Translations under genes and position numbers: made by a program
Origin: Saprospiraceae bacterium
Lineage (GTDB): Bacteria > Bacteroidota > Bacteroidia > Chitinophagales > Saprospiraceae
Assembly (NCBI GenBank): GCA_016716185.1
Contig: JADJWV010000001.1
Location: forward strand, 124,001 to 188,000
Length of the DNA stretch: 64,000 nucleotides
Reading direction: 5' to 3'
Shown: positions 43,401 to 54,002 of the stretch, piece after piece
Layout: each line of letters starts with the position of its first letter
Position numbering within the stretch: position 1 is the first letter of the stretch
The notes under the pieces: model-generated
Told to the model about the DNA's origin: nothing
Databases searched by the model: none
Seen by the model: the letters and a program-made list of their open reading frames with translations, nothing else

Positions 43401-46400
43401 ATTTCCATTGGTCACCAAATTGGGTCCTTGCTCTGAATGTTCAGGACAGAGTGCACATTCTGTATTGCAGGAAGGTAAAGGAATGCTAAGTTCCGCTACC
43501 TGATTGCAATAATAATTTCCTGTTGCATCCGACAATTGCATTTGCAAATGAATGATTCCATCCGGATCCGGGAACGGACTGGTAACTACAAAGGTCATGA
43601 CCATTCTTGGAGGATCGGCAGGGCCTAATGCAGGATATAATGAAATTGAACTAGGAGTGATACTGACCACATTCGCATCCGGTGAACTGATGATTAAGTC
43701 GGTAGCATCAAAACCCGGTGACGAAATATTATCAATGGTAAATGTAATTTTATATCCAAGGCTGTCTTTCAAACACTCAGCATAGGCATTGGTCACCACC
43801 AAACATCTGTTGATGGTATCCGGTGCACATTCAAATTGCAACATCGTGTCGCAAGCGACAGTTTGATCATCGGATTCGTAAAAACGAATCTTGAACATGG
43901 AGCTGAGAGCCGAAGCAGCAGATAAAATTGTCGATTGAGATCTTTCTGCAAGAGTCTCCAGGCTTGGGCAAGGAATATTAGTAGGAATTAATTTATCAAT
44001 ATTTGTACCATCGCCAACACCGCCCCAATAATTTAAGCCCCAGATTGATAATTGATCATAATAATCATATGTCAAGGTGTGTGCATACCCTGCCAAAACT
44101 GTATGCCAGTTTCCGGCCCCAATAAGTTGTAATGGTATATTGCTGTGTATTGTTGTTCCATTTCCTAATTGACCATAAGCATTATTGCCCCACAACCATA
44201 AACTTCCACCTTGTTTTGTAGCAATTGAAAAATGAGCTCCTGTTGAGATTTGTTCCCATTGCATTTCCGTACCAACCATAGTAGGTGTTGAAACTGTTGC
44301 ATAGTTCCCATTTCCAAGTTGCCCGAATTGATTTCGTCCCCATGCCCAAAGGGATCCATCATTTTTTAAAGCGGTAGTGTGTTCCCAACCTCCTTTTATT
44401 GACTTCCAATTGTTTGATACATCAATTAAAGTTAGGGAATTACGGTTAATATTTGAGCCATCGCCTAATTGATATTGATCATTTTTACCCCAACCCCATA
44501 GATTACCTACCAAATCAATAGCAAAACAATGGTGACCCATTGAAGCATCAATTGTTTTCCAATTTCCTGAAGATATTAGTATAGGCGATGTTCTATTTAT
44601 AAATGTTCCATCACCGAGTTGTCCATATTGATTTTCACCCCAAGCCCACAAGGTTCCATTAATTTTGGTAGCGAGCACCATATACCCTCCTGCATCGACT
44701 TTGTCCCAATCTGAATCTGATCCGACTTGAAGTGGTATACTAGAATTAAAATAATTTCCTTGTCCCAATTGGCCTTGATAATTTCCACCCCATGCCCATA
44801 ATGTTCCACCATCTTTCAGGGCAATTGAGAAGTGACCACCAGCAGAAACGAATTTCCAATCTGTATCTCCACTTACCTGAATAGGAACATTTTTTGCAAT
44901 AGTTGTACCATCGCCTAATTGGCCGCTAAAGTTATCGCCCCATGCCCATAGTGTTCCATCATTCCTTATCGCTAAGGTGTGTTGTCCCCCAACTGCAAGC
45001 ATCCTCCAACATCCAAGATCCTCGAATGTAGTTGCGCTGTCCAAACAAAATTGAATAAGATCAGTAGTAGTTCCTGATGGCAAATACGCACCCGGATAAT
45101 CCAAACAAACCAAATCAGGTGTTGGTGGAGTACAGTAAATCCAGTATGAATCCTTAATCAAATTACCAAAAGACACACCCGGTGTGAGTGATTCGATCTC
45201 AATTTTACCAAAATAATCTATGGCGCAATTGTTGATCAGATCGAGTGCATAACAACAGGAAGAACTATCCACTTGAATTTCGCGTGCAACAATTTGAATT
45301 TCTTCGCAGGGATTGCAGCAGGGTTCGATTTGATAACAATATTGCGTATCCTGAAAACAAAACGAGGTATCACTATAAGTTAAGCCAAATTCCAGGCACA
45401 CATCTTGCGGGCTCAGAATAGGCAAAGCACTGATGAGCTTGATACAAATGAGTGCAGACGTATTGCCGGGATCAAGAGCTGAAGCAAAATCAATATCTAA
45501 AGGATCAAAATAGCCTGTGCCACCACAAGGAACTAAACCAAATGCAGTACCAACGACTCCTATCGACACACCTGTGGCCGGATAGGGTGATAAGTTGGTC
45601 ACATTAAAGCTGAGGCAATACTGATTTGGATTGCTGGTATCGCAAGCAATTTGCATATTCACGGGTTCTGTACAGTTAGGTGCGCAGGTGGGTGCAAGAC
45701 AATCTGTTTTAATCGTGTCTCTGCAAACCGCTATACAAGAGCCGGATTTTGTCATCTCATACCAGATAAATTCAATTTCCTGAGTACTTGCTGCACCCAG
45801 TTGACCGACTAGGCAAAAATTGAAAAAGTCATTGGTGTAGCCAGCGGGTAATGTATTTCCCGGAAAAATGCCTCCAAAATTACTTATAAATTGGTGCGTT
45901 GTTGTTCCATTTACATATAAACCACTTACAACACTTACATTTCCAAAACTCCAACCCGGAGTAAGCAAATTAACCTTAGCTGATTTAATGCCAAAAACCA
46001 GATCATTATTTAAATCGACTGAAAAACAACAGCTGCTATCTGTACACATTAAATTTTCGTCGGAATACTTTTCTGCAGTCACACTGATGTTGTCACAACA
46101 ATTTATGGTGTCAGGAGATATAATGCATTCGCAGGAGTATTTACCGATGAAGATGTCGGGATCATTGCCACTGGCTGAATAAATGGGACTGCCTGCTGTG
46201 TATGGGTCTCGTTTAAAATCAGGTGAATTTGTTCTACCGATTATTACAAAACTTCCGTTATTGTCTGGTGTTATTGACCATCCATCATCATTTTTGAAAC
46301 CGTTGAGATTAAAATCTTTGAGATTGCAATCTGTATCAACTACACCAAAATAGGTATTTACAAAAGTAATACCAGATGCAGAATAATTGTTACCTCCAAT

Positions 46401-49400
46401 AAAATAGATATTATCAGCATTATCTACAGAAAGTTCGTTGATATAATTATGATTGGGGATTTCTTTATGGCATTGGTACATTCCATCACTATCATATTTT
46501 ACAATGAAGCTGGTTTCATTTGGTCCGTCAACCAGAACTGAACTTCCCCTTGGATTCAATTCATAATCATTAAATTTCGGCAGATTCTTATCAAAGCTAA
46601 TTACAAATCCTCCATTTATTGCTTCAATGTCGGTTGCTGTGCCATGCGTAAGATATGGCATTAAAGCAGGTGGTGGTCCTAAAATTGCAAATGCCCAATC
46701 GAATGTTAGCGTGTTTGATGGATCCGTAAATTTCGCAACAAAAGGAGCATAATGACTAGATCTAGGGGAAACATTTGGTCCTAATGGTAAGTCGGGTGAA
46801 GTGTTATTACCAAAATCAACAAGTTTAGAATAATGCCCGGCAACATATATTTCACCAGATGATCCTACGCTTACTCCAAGTGGATATGCTCCGCCTGTGT
46901 TTGATGCTGATGGAACCAATGACGTAGACCATATATGCTCACCAGTCGTATTGTCAAATTTTACCATATAAAAATCCTGATTACCGCCGCTTACTATATA
47001 TGGTGTAGGTAATGTCAAGGGAGGTACAATTATTAAATGGTCATTAAAAAATAATGTATCCGTAAAAATTCCCACTAGGATTGGATTGTTGTTTAAATCT
47101 AAATCCATATCAGATAACAACGTTCTATATTCATCATTACCATAAATTAATGACCACTTTAAGGTAGGAACGTAATAGGGATCACAAGCATCAACAATGC
47201 TGTACTTTGCTAAAAATATTACCTGGCCCTTATAATTATTTGTATGAATAGCACCAGTGCCTCCACCACCTGGAATGTTGATAATTTTACTGTCTGAAAC
47301 ACCGGCGACATAGAACCCTCCATCGAAATGCTTTATTACAAGTCCCTGATCGTTTGCATCTCCACTAATCGAAAAATTCCAACACAGTCCGCAGTTTTCA
47401 TCATATTTAGAAACAAAGCAATCATTATTGATAGCTGGATCATTCAAATGACCCGAAACTGGACCACCATTGTAATGTCCAGTACAATAATAATTTCCTT
47501 GGTTGTCTGAATCGATATAAAAATCAGAATGGTTTGGTAAATCAAGAGGCGTTTTGGATTCGCCAAACATATTGAAACAATTTAAAGCTATCTCCGTCTT
47601 TTCGCAAATTCCACACTGCACACAAACACTAAAACAACTGTCTCTCTTAAAACACACTAGACCATTTGAATCTGTTTCTTCAAACTTTAAACAAATCGTA
47701 TAGTTTCCAGATTGCTGGTATGTATGAGATGCGTCGACGGCGCCGATTCCTTCATAATAACCCGTAGTATTTCCATCACCCCAGTCGATTGACAACCGCT
47801 GACACCATCCAATGCAAGGATGATTGATACAAATCATGCAGGAATCTCTGATGACGGTAACCGGTGTAGTGGCCACATCAATAAAAGCCTGCTCATCCAC
47901 ACAACAGGTATCCAAGGGGCAATTTCCAAAATTTAAATTGACAATGGGGGTGTGCATATCCAATACATTCACCAGGTGTTCCCCACCCAATGGGTATTTT
48001 TGTAAGTATCCTGGTTTCTGTACTTCACACACAGTATATTGTCCAATAGGAATGTTTTGAAAAACATAAAATCCATAGGCATCGGTAAAGCTTGTCTGTA
48101 TAAGATCACCGTTCCCATCTTTAAGTTGTATTTCCCATCCAATACCAGGAGGATCGCCTACATCGCGCCGACCATTACACTTTTTATCTAAATATTTGTG
48201 TCCGGTAATGAAATTGGTTTGTCCGCAACAAACTGATTCCATCATACCTACCCCGGTAATGCTACCCAAAATATTCAAACCCATCGCTACGCTGGATTCA
48301 TTGCGGAGTTTTGCCTTGATGCAATATTTGCCTGCATCCAATATGACCGTATGAGCAACAACCGTAGGCGTCGTAAAGTCTGCTGTGGTGCCACTGGTGA
48401 TACTGGCTAAATTTTGAATGAGTGTACCAGATGCATCGCATAGATCAATAATTGTTGTATTATCGACAAGAATGCTCATATCGATGGTTACAATGGTGGA
48501 ATCCTCACAAACACAGAAACAATTTTCTAAAGTATAAGGAGGATTTGGCTCCGGGTTGTCTGCTTCCAAATCAGGAAATGGATAGGCTGAAATCCATTGG
48601 GAACCCAATTGGTTAGCCCATGCACTATTAGGGCTAATCACATAGGCTGGTGCGGGAACACTAGGTGTATAAGGCACGACCACCAAAGGCGTTGTAGTTA
48701 ATTGCCAGGCGCTGGTTGCAGAACCTGGAAACAATAATACATCATTAATTGGGTCAAAACCCGTGCTAATATTCAAGACGTTGGTCCGACAAGTGTCCGG
48801 ACAGCTTGCACAAGGCAAAACGTTAACCGTATCCTGACAAGTTGCCGTATTTCCGCATGCATCCGTAACCGTCCAGATTACATAATGTGTTCCCACAGGA
48901 TAAATTCCTGATGCGTCATTGGTATTGTTGTAATTATTCACAATTACAGGTGTAACATCGCAATTATCCGAAGCCAGGGGAGCAGTTAATGTAACCGCGG
49001 CTTCACAAATTCCACTCTCAGAAATAGATCCTTGCAATGTGTCATTTCTCCCACAACCAACAATCGTCGGCAGTTCTGTATCATTTACAGTAATAAATTG
49101 CAAACACTGCGTACTCCTCCCGCATTCATCGGTTACGGTCCATGTTCGTTGAATTTGCTTTGGACAAGGACCTCCCGTTTCTTTATCATAATAAGACTGT
49201 GAATAGGCATTACATTCTTCAAGAACTAATGGATCTCCGGTAATATTTGGTGTAATGGCTGCGTTACAATCTACTGTAATGGGCGGAGGGCAAGATATCA
49301 CCGGACCGTTGAGATCAGCCTGGACAATAGTTTGTTGGCAATGAATTACATTTCCACAAAAATCAGTAGCCGACCAGTCGCGAATGATTTCCTTATAACA

Positions 49401-51158
49401 TAAGGTCATTTGTATGATGATATCCGTATAATTGATAACGGGATTGGGGTCAACAATATCAGTAGCTGTTGCGCTACCTGTAAATGCCGGCAAAATAGAT
49501 TCGTCACAATCAACGGTAATGTTTGGTGGACAAACGATCGCAGGTGGATTGTGATCGGCTTGCGTGACGGTCACGTTTTTACAAAACTCACATTCGTTAG
49601 TTCCGTTTGAAACAGTCAGGCAAACCTGATAAGTTCCTGCTGCATTGTAATTGTGAGATGGATTGGGTTGAGTACTGCCGCATGGTGGAATGTCACCAAA
49701 ATCCCAGCAATAACTCAGAATGCCTGGTAAATTTGTTGTTATATTAAACTGAACATTTCCACATTGATCTGTTTGAGTTGCGGAAATCTCGCCAATGCAT
49801 TCAAAATTACAAATTTCTTTACTGCGGTATTGAATGGGACTACTTGTAAGTGAAGCAGGCTCGCGTAAAGTCTCGATAGAAGTTGTTGGTTGGGATATTA
49901 CTGTACTCAAAGTCATTTTCAAAAAATTGCCGCCAACAGAATCCAAACCACAATCATCAATTCCGGAAACATGTGAAGCCAGATATCCGTCTTGCAGACC
50001 ATATCCATCAGGAGTATTTAATCGACCATCCACATAGGCAAAATCATTTAATCCGCTGCGATACAAATTTCCCAATCCAAAATTATCGCCAACCAATGGG
50101 TACTTACCTTTATGTACTATAAGTGAAGAACCATTGTCTTCCCCTTGAAAAACTACAGGTTTAGAAGTGAATGCTATATATGACTCGCCAACAGCGTAAA
50201 ATCCATTTGTTTGAACCGGAATAATCTGATGAACATTGGTTATAATGCTTGATTCATACATAAAATTATTAGCAGTTGTTGGAGAAATTTTGTATATTCT
50301 TCCTTTAGGCGGAAAACCAACAAATGTTCCTGCAACCAGATGTTCTCCTGAAGACGTACGTTGCACATCATGGATGAGAACATTCACCCCAAATCCTCTG
50401 CCCTGATTGGTCGGCATGCCTGCACCATTAATGACAACATAAGTTCCATTGTTTGCCAAGCGCCCGGACAAAGCAAACGTTCCGGCAACCGGATCGTAAA
50501 CCGTAATTTTTGAATGAAATTCATCGTCTATATTCAAAGAACCTATTCTTTTTCTCCATCCGAAAAGGGAAGAACCCTGTGGATTCATGGTTGTCACGAT
50601 GACATCGTCATCATTTCTGTTGTTCGTTCGATTGATGGAGCCCACTACCATATAACGGAAATCCTCCGTTACGTGCAAAGGATTGGTTACAATGCTGTTG
50701 TAGGATTCATTGATGCCGTAATCATAAGAATTCAAAAAAAGTACATTTCCATTGAGATCATAGGTGCCTACCATGACGTCTTTCGGCAATGAAGCATTAA
50801 TATCTCTTGATCCAACCAGCAGCAGGTTTCCCGATGAATTTACCAAAAAGTCATTCCAGGAAGACGTATCGTTCACTACTTGCGTCCAGACCAAAGTCCC
50901 AGTTTCAGTAAACTTGCATAAACTGGCCTGCCCTTTATGGTCGCCTATGACATAATAATGATTTTGATGGTACAATACTTTTTTGAAAGTATTTGATTGC
51001 GCATCCCCTGCAAGAAGCTGAAAAGTAGATGGTGCGGGTAAAACATTTTCAGTATAAGCGCAACCATTCGTTGCATTGGAGATTTTTGATTCCTGTTGAT
51101 CGGTCGAAGTTAAGAACCATCCATGCAGGAAAATGAATAAAAGGACAAAGGTTTTCAT
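40428..51158 (-). CDS. Giant T9SS-exported surface protein with HYR, PKD, SdrD-B-like and RCC1 domains
   Basis: 3576 residues with signal peptide MKTFVLLFIFLHGWFLTST. Approximate order: propeller-like repeats (1-430); PKD (YCWDFGDIPPCGSTQPNPSH); HYR repeats (540-830, CPPNITVDCDESILPAF); an SdrD-B-like fold (985-1055, HKYLDKKCNGRRDVGDPPG); PKD; SBBP-type repeats (1185-1675); cysteine-rich Ig-like parts; seven RCC1 repeats (about 2050-2395, TLWAWGDNFSGQLGDGT); a carbohydrate-binding-like domain (2580-2745, NLVTNGNFESGNVG); more Ig-like parts; and a type A T9SS signal at the end (VNVFPNPTNESFTLQV). It should be displayed on the surface or released. Cys-rich linkers suggest disulfide bonds. RCC1 in such a protein is unusual. 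Confidence 0.8.
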   Translation of the reverse strand: MKTFVLLFIFLHGWFLTSTDQQESKISNATNGCAYTENVLPAPSTFQLLAGDAQSNTFKKVLYHQNHYYVIGDHKGQASLCKFTETGTLVWTQVVNDTSSWNDFLVNSSGNLLLVGSRDINASLPKDVMVGTYDLNGNVLFLNSYDYGINESYNSIVTNPLHVTEDFRYMVVGSINRTNNRNDDDVIVTTMNPQGSSLFGWRKRIGSLNIDDEFHSKITVYDPVAGTFALSGRLANNGTYVVINGAGMPTNQGRGFGVNVLIHDVQRTSSGEHLVAGTFVGFPPKGRIYKISPTTANNFMYESSIITNVHQIIPVQTNGFYAVGESYIAFTSKPVVFQGEDNGSSLIVHKGKYPLVGDNFGLGNLYRSGLNDFAYVDGRLNTPDGYGLQDGYLASHVSGIDDCGLDSVGGNFLKMTLSTVISQPTTSIETLREPASLTSSPIQYRSKEICNFECIGEISATQTDQCGNVQFNITTNLPGILSYCWDFGDIPPCGSTQPNPSHNYNAAGTYQVCLTVSNGTNECEFCKNVTVTQADHNPPAIVCPPNITVDCDESILPAFTGSATATDIVDPNPVINYTDIIIQMTLCYKEIIRDWSATDFCGNVIHCQQTIVQADLNGPVISCPPPITVDCNAAITPNITGDPLVLEECNAYSQSYYDKETGGPCPKQIQRTWTVTDECGRSTQCLQFITVNDTELPTIVGCGRNDTLQGSISESGICEAAVTLTAPLASDNCDVTPVIVNNYNNTNDASGIYPVGTHYVIWTVTDACGNTATCQDTVNVLPCASCPDTCRTNVLNISTGFDPINDVLLFPGSATSAWQLTTTPLVVVPYTPSVPAPAYVISPNSAWANQLGSQWISAYPFPDLEADNPEPNPPYTLENCFCVCEDSTIVTIDMSILVDNTTIIDLCDASGTLIQNLASITSGTTADFTTPTVVAHTVILDAGKYCIKAKLRNESSVAMGLNILGSITGVGMMESVCCGQTNFITGHKYLDKKCNGRRDVGDPPGIGWEIQLKDGNGDLIQTSFTDAYGFYVFQNIPIGQYTVCEVQKPGYLQKYPLGGEHLVNVLDMHTPIVNLNFGNCPLDTCCVDEQAFIDVATTPVTVIRDSCMICINHPCIGWCQRLSIDWGDGNTTGYYEGIGAVDASHTYQQSGNYTICLKFEETDSNGLVCFKRDSCFSVCVQCGICEKTEIALNCFNMFGESKTPLDLPNHSDFYIDSDNQGNYYCTGHYNGGPVSGHLNDPAINNDCFVSKYDENCGLCWNFSISGDANDQGLVIKHFDGGFYVAGVSDSKIINIPGGGGTGAIHTNNYKGQVIFLAKYSIVDACDPYYVPTLKWSLIYGNDEYRTLLSDMDLDLNNNPILVGIFTDTLFFNDHLIIVPPLTLPTPYIVSGGNQDFYMVKFDNTTGEHIWSTSLVPSASNTGGAYPLGVSVGSSGEIYVAGHYSKLVDFGNNTSPDLPLGPNVSPRSSHYAPFVAKFTDPSNTLTFDWAFAILGPPPALMPYLTHGTATDIEAINGGFVISFDKNLPKFNDYELNPRGSSVLVDGPNETSFIVKYDSDGMYQCHKEIPNHNYINELSVDNADNIYFIGGNNYSASGITFVNTYFGVVDTDCNLKDFNLNGFKNDDGWSITPDNNGSFVIIGRTNSPDFKRDPYTAGSPIYSASGNDPDIFIGKYSCECIISPDTINCCDNISVTAEKYSDENLMCTDSSCCFSVDLNNDLVFGIKSAKVNLLTPGWSFGNVSVVSGLYVNGTTTHQFISNFGGIFPGNTLPAGYTNDFFNFCLVGQLGAASTQEIEFIWYEMTKSGSCIAVCRDTIKTDCLAPTCAPNCTEPVNMQIACDTSNPNQYCLSFNVTNLSPYPATGVSIGVVGTAFGLVPCGGTGYFDPLDIDFASALDPGNTSALICIKLISALPILSPQDVCLEFGLTYSDTSFCFQDTQYCYQIEPCCNPCEEIQIVAREIQVDSSSCCYALDLINNCAIDYFGKIEIESLTPGVSFGNLIKDSYWIYCTPPTPDLVCLDYPGAYLPSGTTTDLIQFCLDSATTFEDLGCWRMLAVGGQHTLAIRNDGTLWAWGDNFSGQLGDGTTIAKNVPIQVSGDTDWKFVSAGGHFSIALKDGGTLWAWGGNYQGQLGQGNYFNSSIPLQVGSDSDWDKVDAGGYMVLATKINGTLWAWGENQYGQLGDGTFINRTSPILISSGNWKTIDASMGHHCFAIDLVGNLWGWGKNDQYQLGDGSNINRNSLTLIDVSNNWKSIKGGWEHTTALKNDGSLWAWGRNQFGQLGNGNYATVSTPTMVGTEMQWEQISTGAHFSIATKQGGSLWLWGNNAYGQLGNGTTIHSNIPLQLIGAGNWHTVLAGYAHTLTYDYYDQLSIWGLNYWGGVGDGTNIDKLIPTNIPCPSLETLAERSQSTILSAASALSSMFKIRFYESDDQTVACDTMLQFECAPDTINRCLVVTNAYAECLKDSLGYKITFTIDNISSPGFDATDLIISSPDANVVSITPSSISLYPALGPADPPRMVMTFVVTSPFPDPDGIIHLQMQLSDATGNYYCNQVAELSIPLPSCNTECALCPEHSEQGPNLVTNGNFESGNVGFSSALAYHAFGTLTAGEYSIRNSLNLNNGQWSCIDHTFGSTTNLFFVADGPSTSDPIWSQSVNLQAGTTYVFCFWANNLVSRLNQMGAPMLLARLSGGPIIIPTTVINQSPDQWVLLTGTFTATVTGPVNIEIWDTQGSIWDDIAIDDISLVACTSTCVCDNLSDIQMYNSEFNTIVRCQGKPNPPVSYLIRCPKNETSFNIEGSLNCKDSCDGVLQWQIKNYLGTVVLFGTEFVDPVNPVWTINLLYSQFTQGENYFVHLNGICGTDTCKCDFQFYIQECDTCCKPKEVFEALVQNAIHITTDQALCKATLHFDELPCDIRIQSINWKDGTISTGPFYPGSMVMHTYSATQMSFLIAVTVVEYDENGNICNSVSLLLPVSLNCKNCCKTGFAAQIQWLIASSNCFQTQVDGCNVTLTASLGDCYFFESTPDWGEPPSPVIGTIPANGTWTHTYSPGTYTVCMTISEYPFGNPALEPCRSRKVCKTITVDCADSCSCDGFSDLSFYFDKNSKVKAECGDTLTLECPPDDCIWTFSGNLLCKNDCPESLVSWQLVNSYDPTDIVASGTSVAFPGFGIYIPPAIVTAGGEYDLILSGHCDSNVECPCRIHLIFPGCDEICPCDPDDLAEDVEKGISKIKKLDDCLICFSPLALTECDMVRWFVLPNLNTPFAVSVGNQLICHDFRFPGNYNVKMEVVRKNADGSVCAEYEKIVTVFVDCEFPGPERERSLCDAEQWEQWIHSDGSLINSRQITRGQAVLRGNLNYSEGILYTNPVCLDKGQTTIQIQLGLERGSSIKHGSRLVVAAVEDTSNWTKLPQNWIPLAKVSLSQLTSDKLQMELPLGANERKLQFLNCQKGEPKKIFLIVFVENDLIVDLGNANTEIQIERICLHTGQSIVSTGTQTDLKVNVFPNPTNESFTLQVDHKLSSDVVIDVFDQLGNQMERFTLPQNKTGIVFGETYRPALYFLRINYGENNTFIKITKISK

Positions 51159-51747
51159 ATTAGATTGGTTTGTGTGGTGAATGTATTTTTAATTATGATT
51201 CAACGTTTTATTAACTTCCCCCTGAAGCGGTATGATTTCCCGTACATGCCAATTGCCTTATATAATAAGCCTTTATCATATTAATGCTTTGATCATGTTG
51301 CTTCTACAGATGATGTAGGTCCTCAACGGGAAAACGTTACCCCAAACCGGGAAAAAATATTACCTAAAGAATCACAGGTATGTTTCCCGCGGCAAACCCT
51401 GGATAACAATTTCTCCCCAAGGACGGATATTATACCTTCTGCCTCTGGCGGGATTGTTCGACATTCAATTTTAATTTATCCACCTGCCGGAGGATTGTAA
51501 AAATTGTGTTTCACTAATTGATCTCTGGAGACAAAGTAAAAACTCAAGCAAGATTGAAAATTGCTCTTGTGATGCGAATAAAATCTGGTTTGGCTTTTTA
51601 GGCGTTTGGTAAGTGGCGGTGAGTCTCATATTTATTGATGCGACAGACCATCGAAATCATTTCCCTGATTTCAGGAATTTGAATGCAAACATGGACTATA
51701 ATTACACACTAGAGGAACCAGATGAACTGCGTGCAATGATTGCGGAC
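51159..51747. other. Intergenic region, no clear gene
   Basis: A 589-base stretch. A GTG-started run of about 47 codons ends at 51760 on the plus strand (it includes MDYNYTLEEPDELRAMIA from 51690) and overlaps the LytTR gene; it is too short to support as a gene. No repeats, RNA gene or clear promoter was seen. Confidence 0.4.
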
Positions 51748-52110
51748 TCAAATCTCCTGTAGATGTTTTAAAAAGGAATCCCTGCGGCTTTGTGCCAAAG
51801 GGATCTCGGTACCACAATGGAGTTGAAGACAGTCGCCTTCCTTTTTAATAATGCGGGCTACATTACATACATTTACTAAATAGGAATGATGCACTCTGAA
51901 AAACAAAGCAGAATTCAATTCCTGTTCCATTTGCCGAAGAGATTTGCTCACCAATAACTTATGGCCGCTTTTGAGGTGGATCTGGCAATAAGATCTGGCT
52001 GCGCTGAGGTAGCTGATGGTATTTGCGTTGATGAATTCATATGAATTTTTTGTGGGTATAATCAATAATCGGCCTTTGGATCCAGTTATGCGGCCTCCAT
52101 TCTTTCTCAT
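51748..52110 (-). CDS. Stand-alone LytTR DNA-binding protein
   Basis: 120 residues made of little more than a LytTR domain: KNSYEFINANTISYLSAARSYCQIHLKSGH (the entry strand and recognition region), SKSLRQMEQELNSALFFRVHHSYLVN, and IPLAQSRRDSFLKHL. There is no receiver domain in front, unlike usual LytTR response regulators, and no histidine kinase beside it. It may be controlled by other means or be a remnant of a larger regulator. It lies upstream of the giant T9SS gene, on the same strand, 589 bases away, and could regulate it. Confidence 0.85.
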   Translation of the reverse strand: MRKNGGRITGSKGRLLIIPTKNSYEFINANTISYLSAARSYCQIHLKSGHKLLVSKSLRQMEQELNSALFFRVHHSYLVNVCNVARIIKKEGDCLQLHCGTEIPLAQSRRDSFLKHLQEI

Positions 52111-52468
52111 CGTTTTTTATTTTCGCTTCAATTCCCTGGTATAATTAATTCATTCAACCCTGATTCTGATCGGGCTGATTTCCAATTCAATCCTATTCTG
52201 GCCATTGTATTCTTAAAGTCAAATATATTTGCTTAAATCAACCAGCTTCTTATCACTTTCCCAAATGCGTGTTTTGCTTTCCCGGGACCTGGGTTCGGTT
52301 TAGCGTATTTGGAAATGTAGATATTCTATAATGAGATGTGGGGGGAAGTGGAGTAAATGTTACCCAACCCAATGAAATAATGAGCTACCCATAAAACTAT
52401 AACAAACAATAAATTTTTACTATATATATTCTTGTTTCTCAATTTGGATGCAAAAATATATTTTACAA
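52111..52468. other. Intergenic region, nothing recognised
   Basis: No gene, repeat or hairpin could be supported in this 358-base stretch between the LytTR gene and the first of the paralogous secreted-protein genes. It should hold the LytTR promoter. Confidence 0.4.
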
Positions 52469-53941
52469 TTAACGCTCCATATGATCATCAATAGGCATAG
52501 CACAGCCATTACATAAGCAATTACATTCGTCTCTATTCGTAGTGATGGGCCTTAATTTTCGAATCAGAATTGTTGAGTTATTTCTAGTTGTATCCAATAA
52601 ATAGGGATCGATATATTTAATGATTGGGAATGGGATGCCATCAAATTGAGTGATGGGTTGTGTTGGTTGCAAACTTACCAAATTATAATCCGAAGGATTT
52701 CCTCTTAATTCAACGCAAAATTCAAAATTCCCATATTGGGATGGATTTGTAATTGTAAGATCTGTTCCCTGTTTTGCCAAAGTTGAAGACCTGCCCGCCG
52801 TACTGAAAATAAATTTAAGATGATTGCCAAGAATCTCCATTGAAGTGTATGGTGTGAAATTATTATGACCCTGATCACCTCCATAATTCCACTTGCCAAA
52901 TTTCGCGGTCTCTGTTTTCACAATTTCTGGCATTTGTAAATTAACAGTGACAAAATCAACATTATCTATTCCATCATTAAAGAACTGTACAAAATACTTC
53001 ACAAAATATCTGTCCTTGCAAAAAGGAAAAAGCCAATGATTTTTTTGTTTGTAGATGCATTCAACTCGTATAAAATTAGGATCATGAATATCTCTGAGAG
53101 TTTCCTCAATAAATCCAAGTTGGTTTCCATTATCACAGACTAACTCAATTTTTAATTTAGCCCCTATAAGGCAAGGATCATAAGTCGAATCAATTTTAAA
53201 ATTCAAGAAGTGATAAGCATTACTACCTGGTGAATTAATTCCAGTAATTTCAGTAACAAAATTATTATTTATTGCTGCAGTCATCGCTGTTGGATCATTG
53301 AATGACCAATTCATTGAGGCAGCATTTTGAAAAATATGACTTAGGTAAACGATATTCCTTGGCATGCAACCTACAATTACAGGTTGAACCTGATGGATAA
53401 CTAGTTTTAATGGCCAGCTACATCCATCCTCTCTTTTGATATCATTTGGAATGATCACTGTAAAATCTTTTCCTCTTACAAAATTATGATTTATTGATAA
53501 TATGTCCGTATATGAATACGTATTTAAATCAACACATGGTGAGTATGGTTCCTCGCAAACAATACTGCTTTCAACTGAAATATTCTGAGGAGGATCATCC
53601 TCCTCGTAAATATTTGTGAAATATAAATATTGCGGGGCCATGGCATTAGAATAGCTAAAAGTATTTTGATTATAGCTCAAGCCTCTGGTATTAATATAAT
53701 GACGGTTATCAAAAATGATAAACAAATCATTCTTTGGTGTCCCATCTTCATGGGGAACACCTGGTGTTGAAGCCCCATTGATTGAAAAATTACTTGTTAC
53801 ATCATTATCCGAGTATGCATATCCTCCTCCGATTGCAGATCCTGTAATACGACCTTTTTTATTTAAAATATACCACTGATGATCATGCTGCTGTGCTGAA
53901 ACTAAATTTACAAAATAAAATAGAATAATTAATATTCGCAT
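52469..53941 (-). CDS. Secreted protein of unknown function, paralog 1
   Basis: About 490 residues from the ATG at 53941 (MRILIILFYFVNLVSAQ), a signal peptide; a start 33 bases upstream is less likely. It shares with the next gene a HDHQW motif after the signal, a DLFIIFDNRHYINTRG segment and the conserved block YLYFTNIYEEDDPP. It reads as beta-rich domains and ends in a Cys-rich tail (DECNCLCNGCAMP). No T9SS sorting domain was seen at the end. Its family was not recognised. The pair sits between LytTR and CHAT genes. Confidence 0.6.
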   Translation of the reverse strand: MRILIILFYFVNLVSAQQHDHQWYILNKKGRITGSAIGGGYAYSDNDVTSNFSINGASTPGVPHEDGTPKNDLFIIFDNRHYINTRGLSYNQNTFSYSNAMAPQYLYFTNIYEEDDPPQNISVESSIVCEEPYSPCVDLNTYSYTDILSINHNFVRGKDFTVIIPNDIKREDGCSWPLKLVIHQVQPVIVGCMPRNIVYLSHIFQNAASMNWSFNDPTAMTAAINNNFVTEITGINSPGSNAYHFLNFKIDSTYDPCLIGAKLKIELVCDNGNQLGFIEETLRDIHDPNFIRVECIYKQKNHWLFPFCKDRYFVKYFVQFFNDGIDNVDFVTVNLQMPEIVKTETAKFGKWNYGGDQGHNNFTPYTSMEILGNHLKFIFSTAGRSSTLAKQGTDLTITNPSQYGNFEFCVELRGNPSDYNLVSLQPTQPITQFDGIPFPIIKYIDPYLLDTTRNNSTILIRKLRPITTNRDECNCLCNGCAMPIDDHMER

Positions 53942-54002
53942 GGATAAATATTTTTTTTTACAGTTGGCCTGCATTCTGTTAATTAAATTTTGAAACTTCG
54001 TT

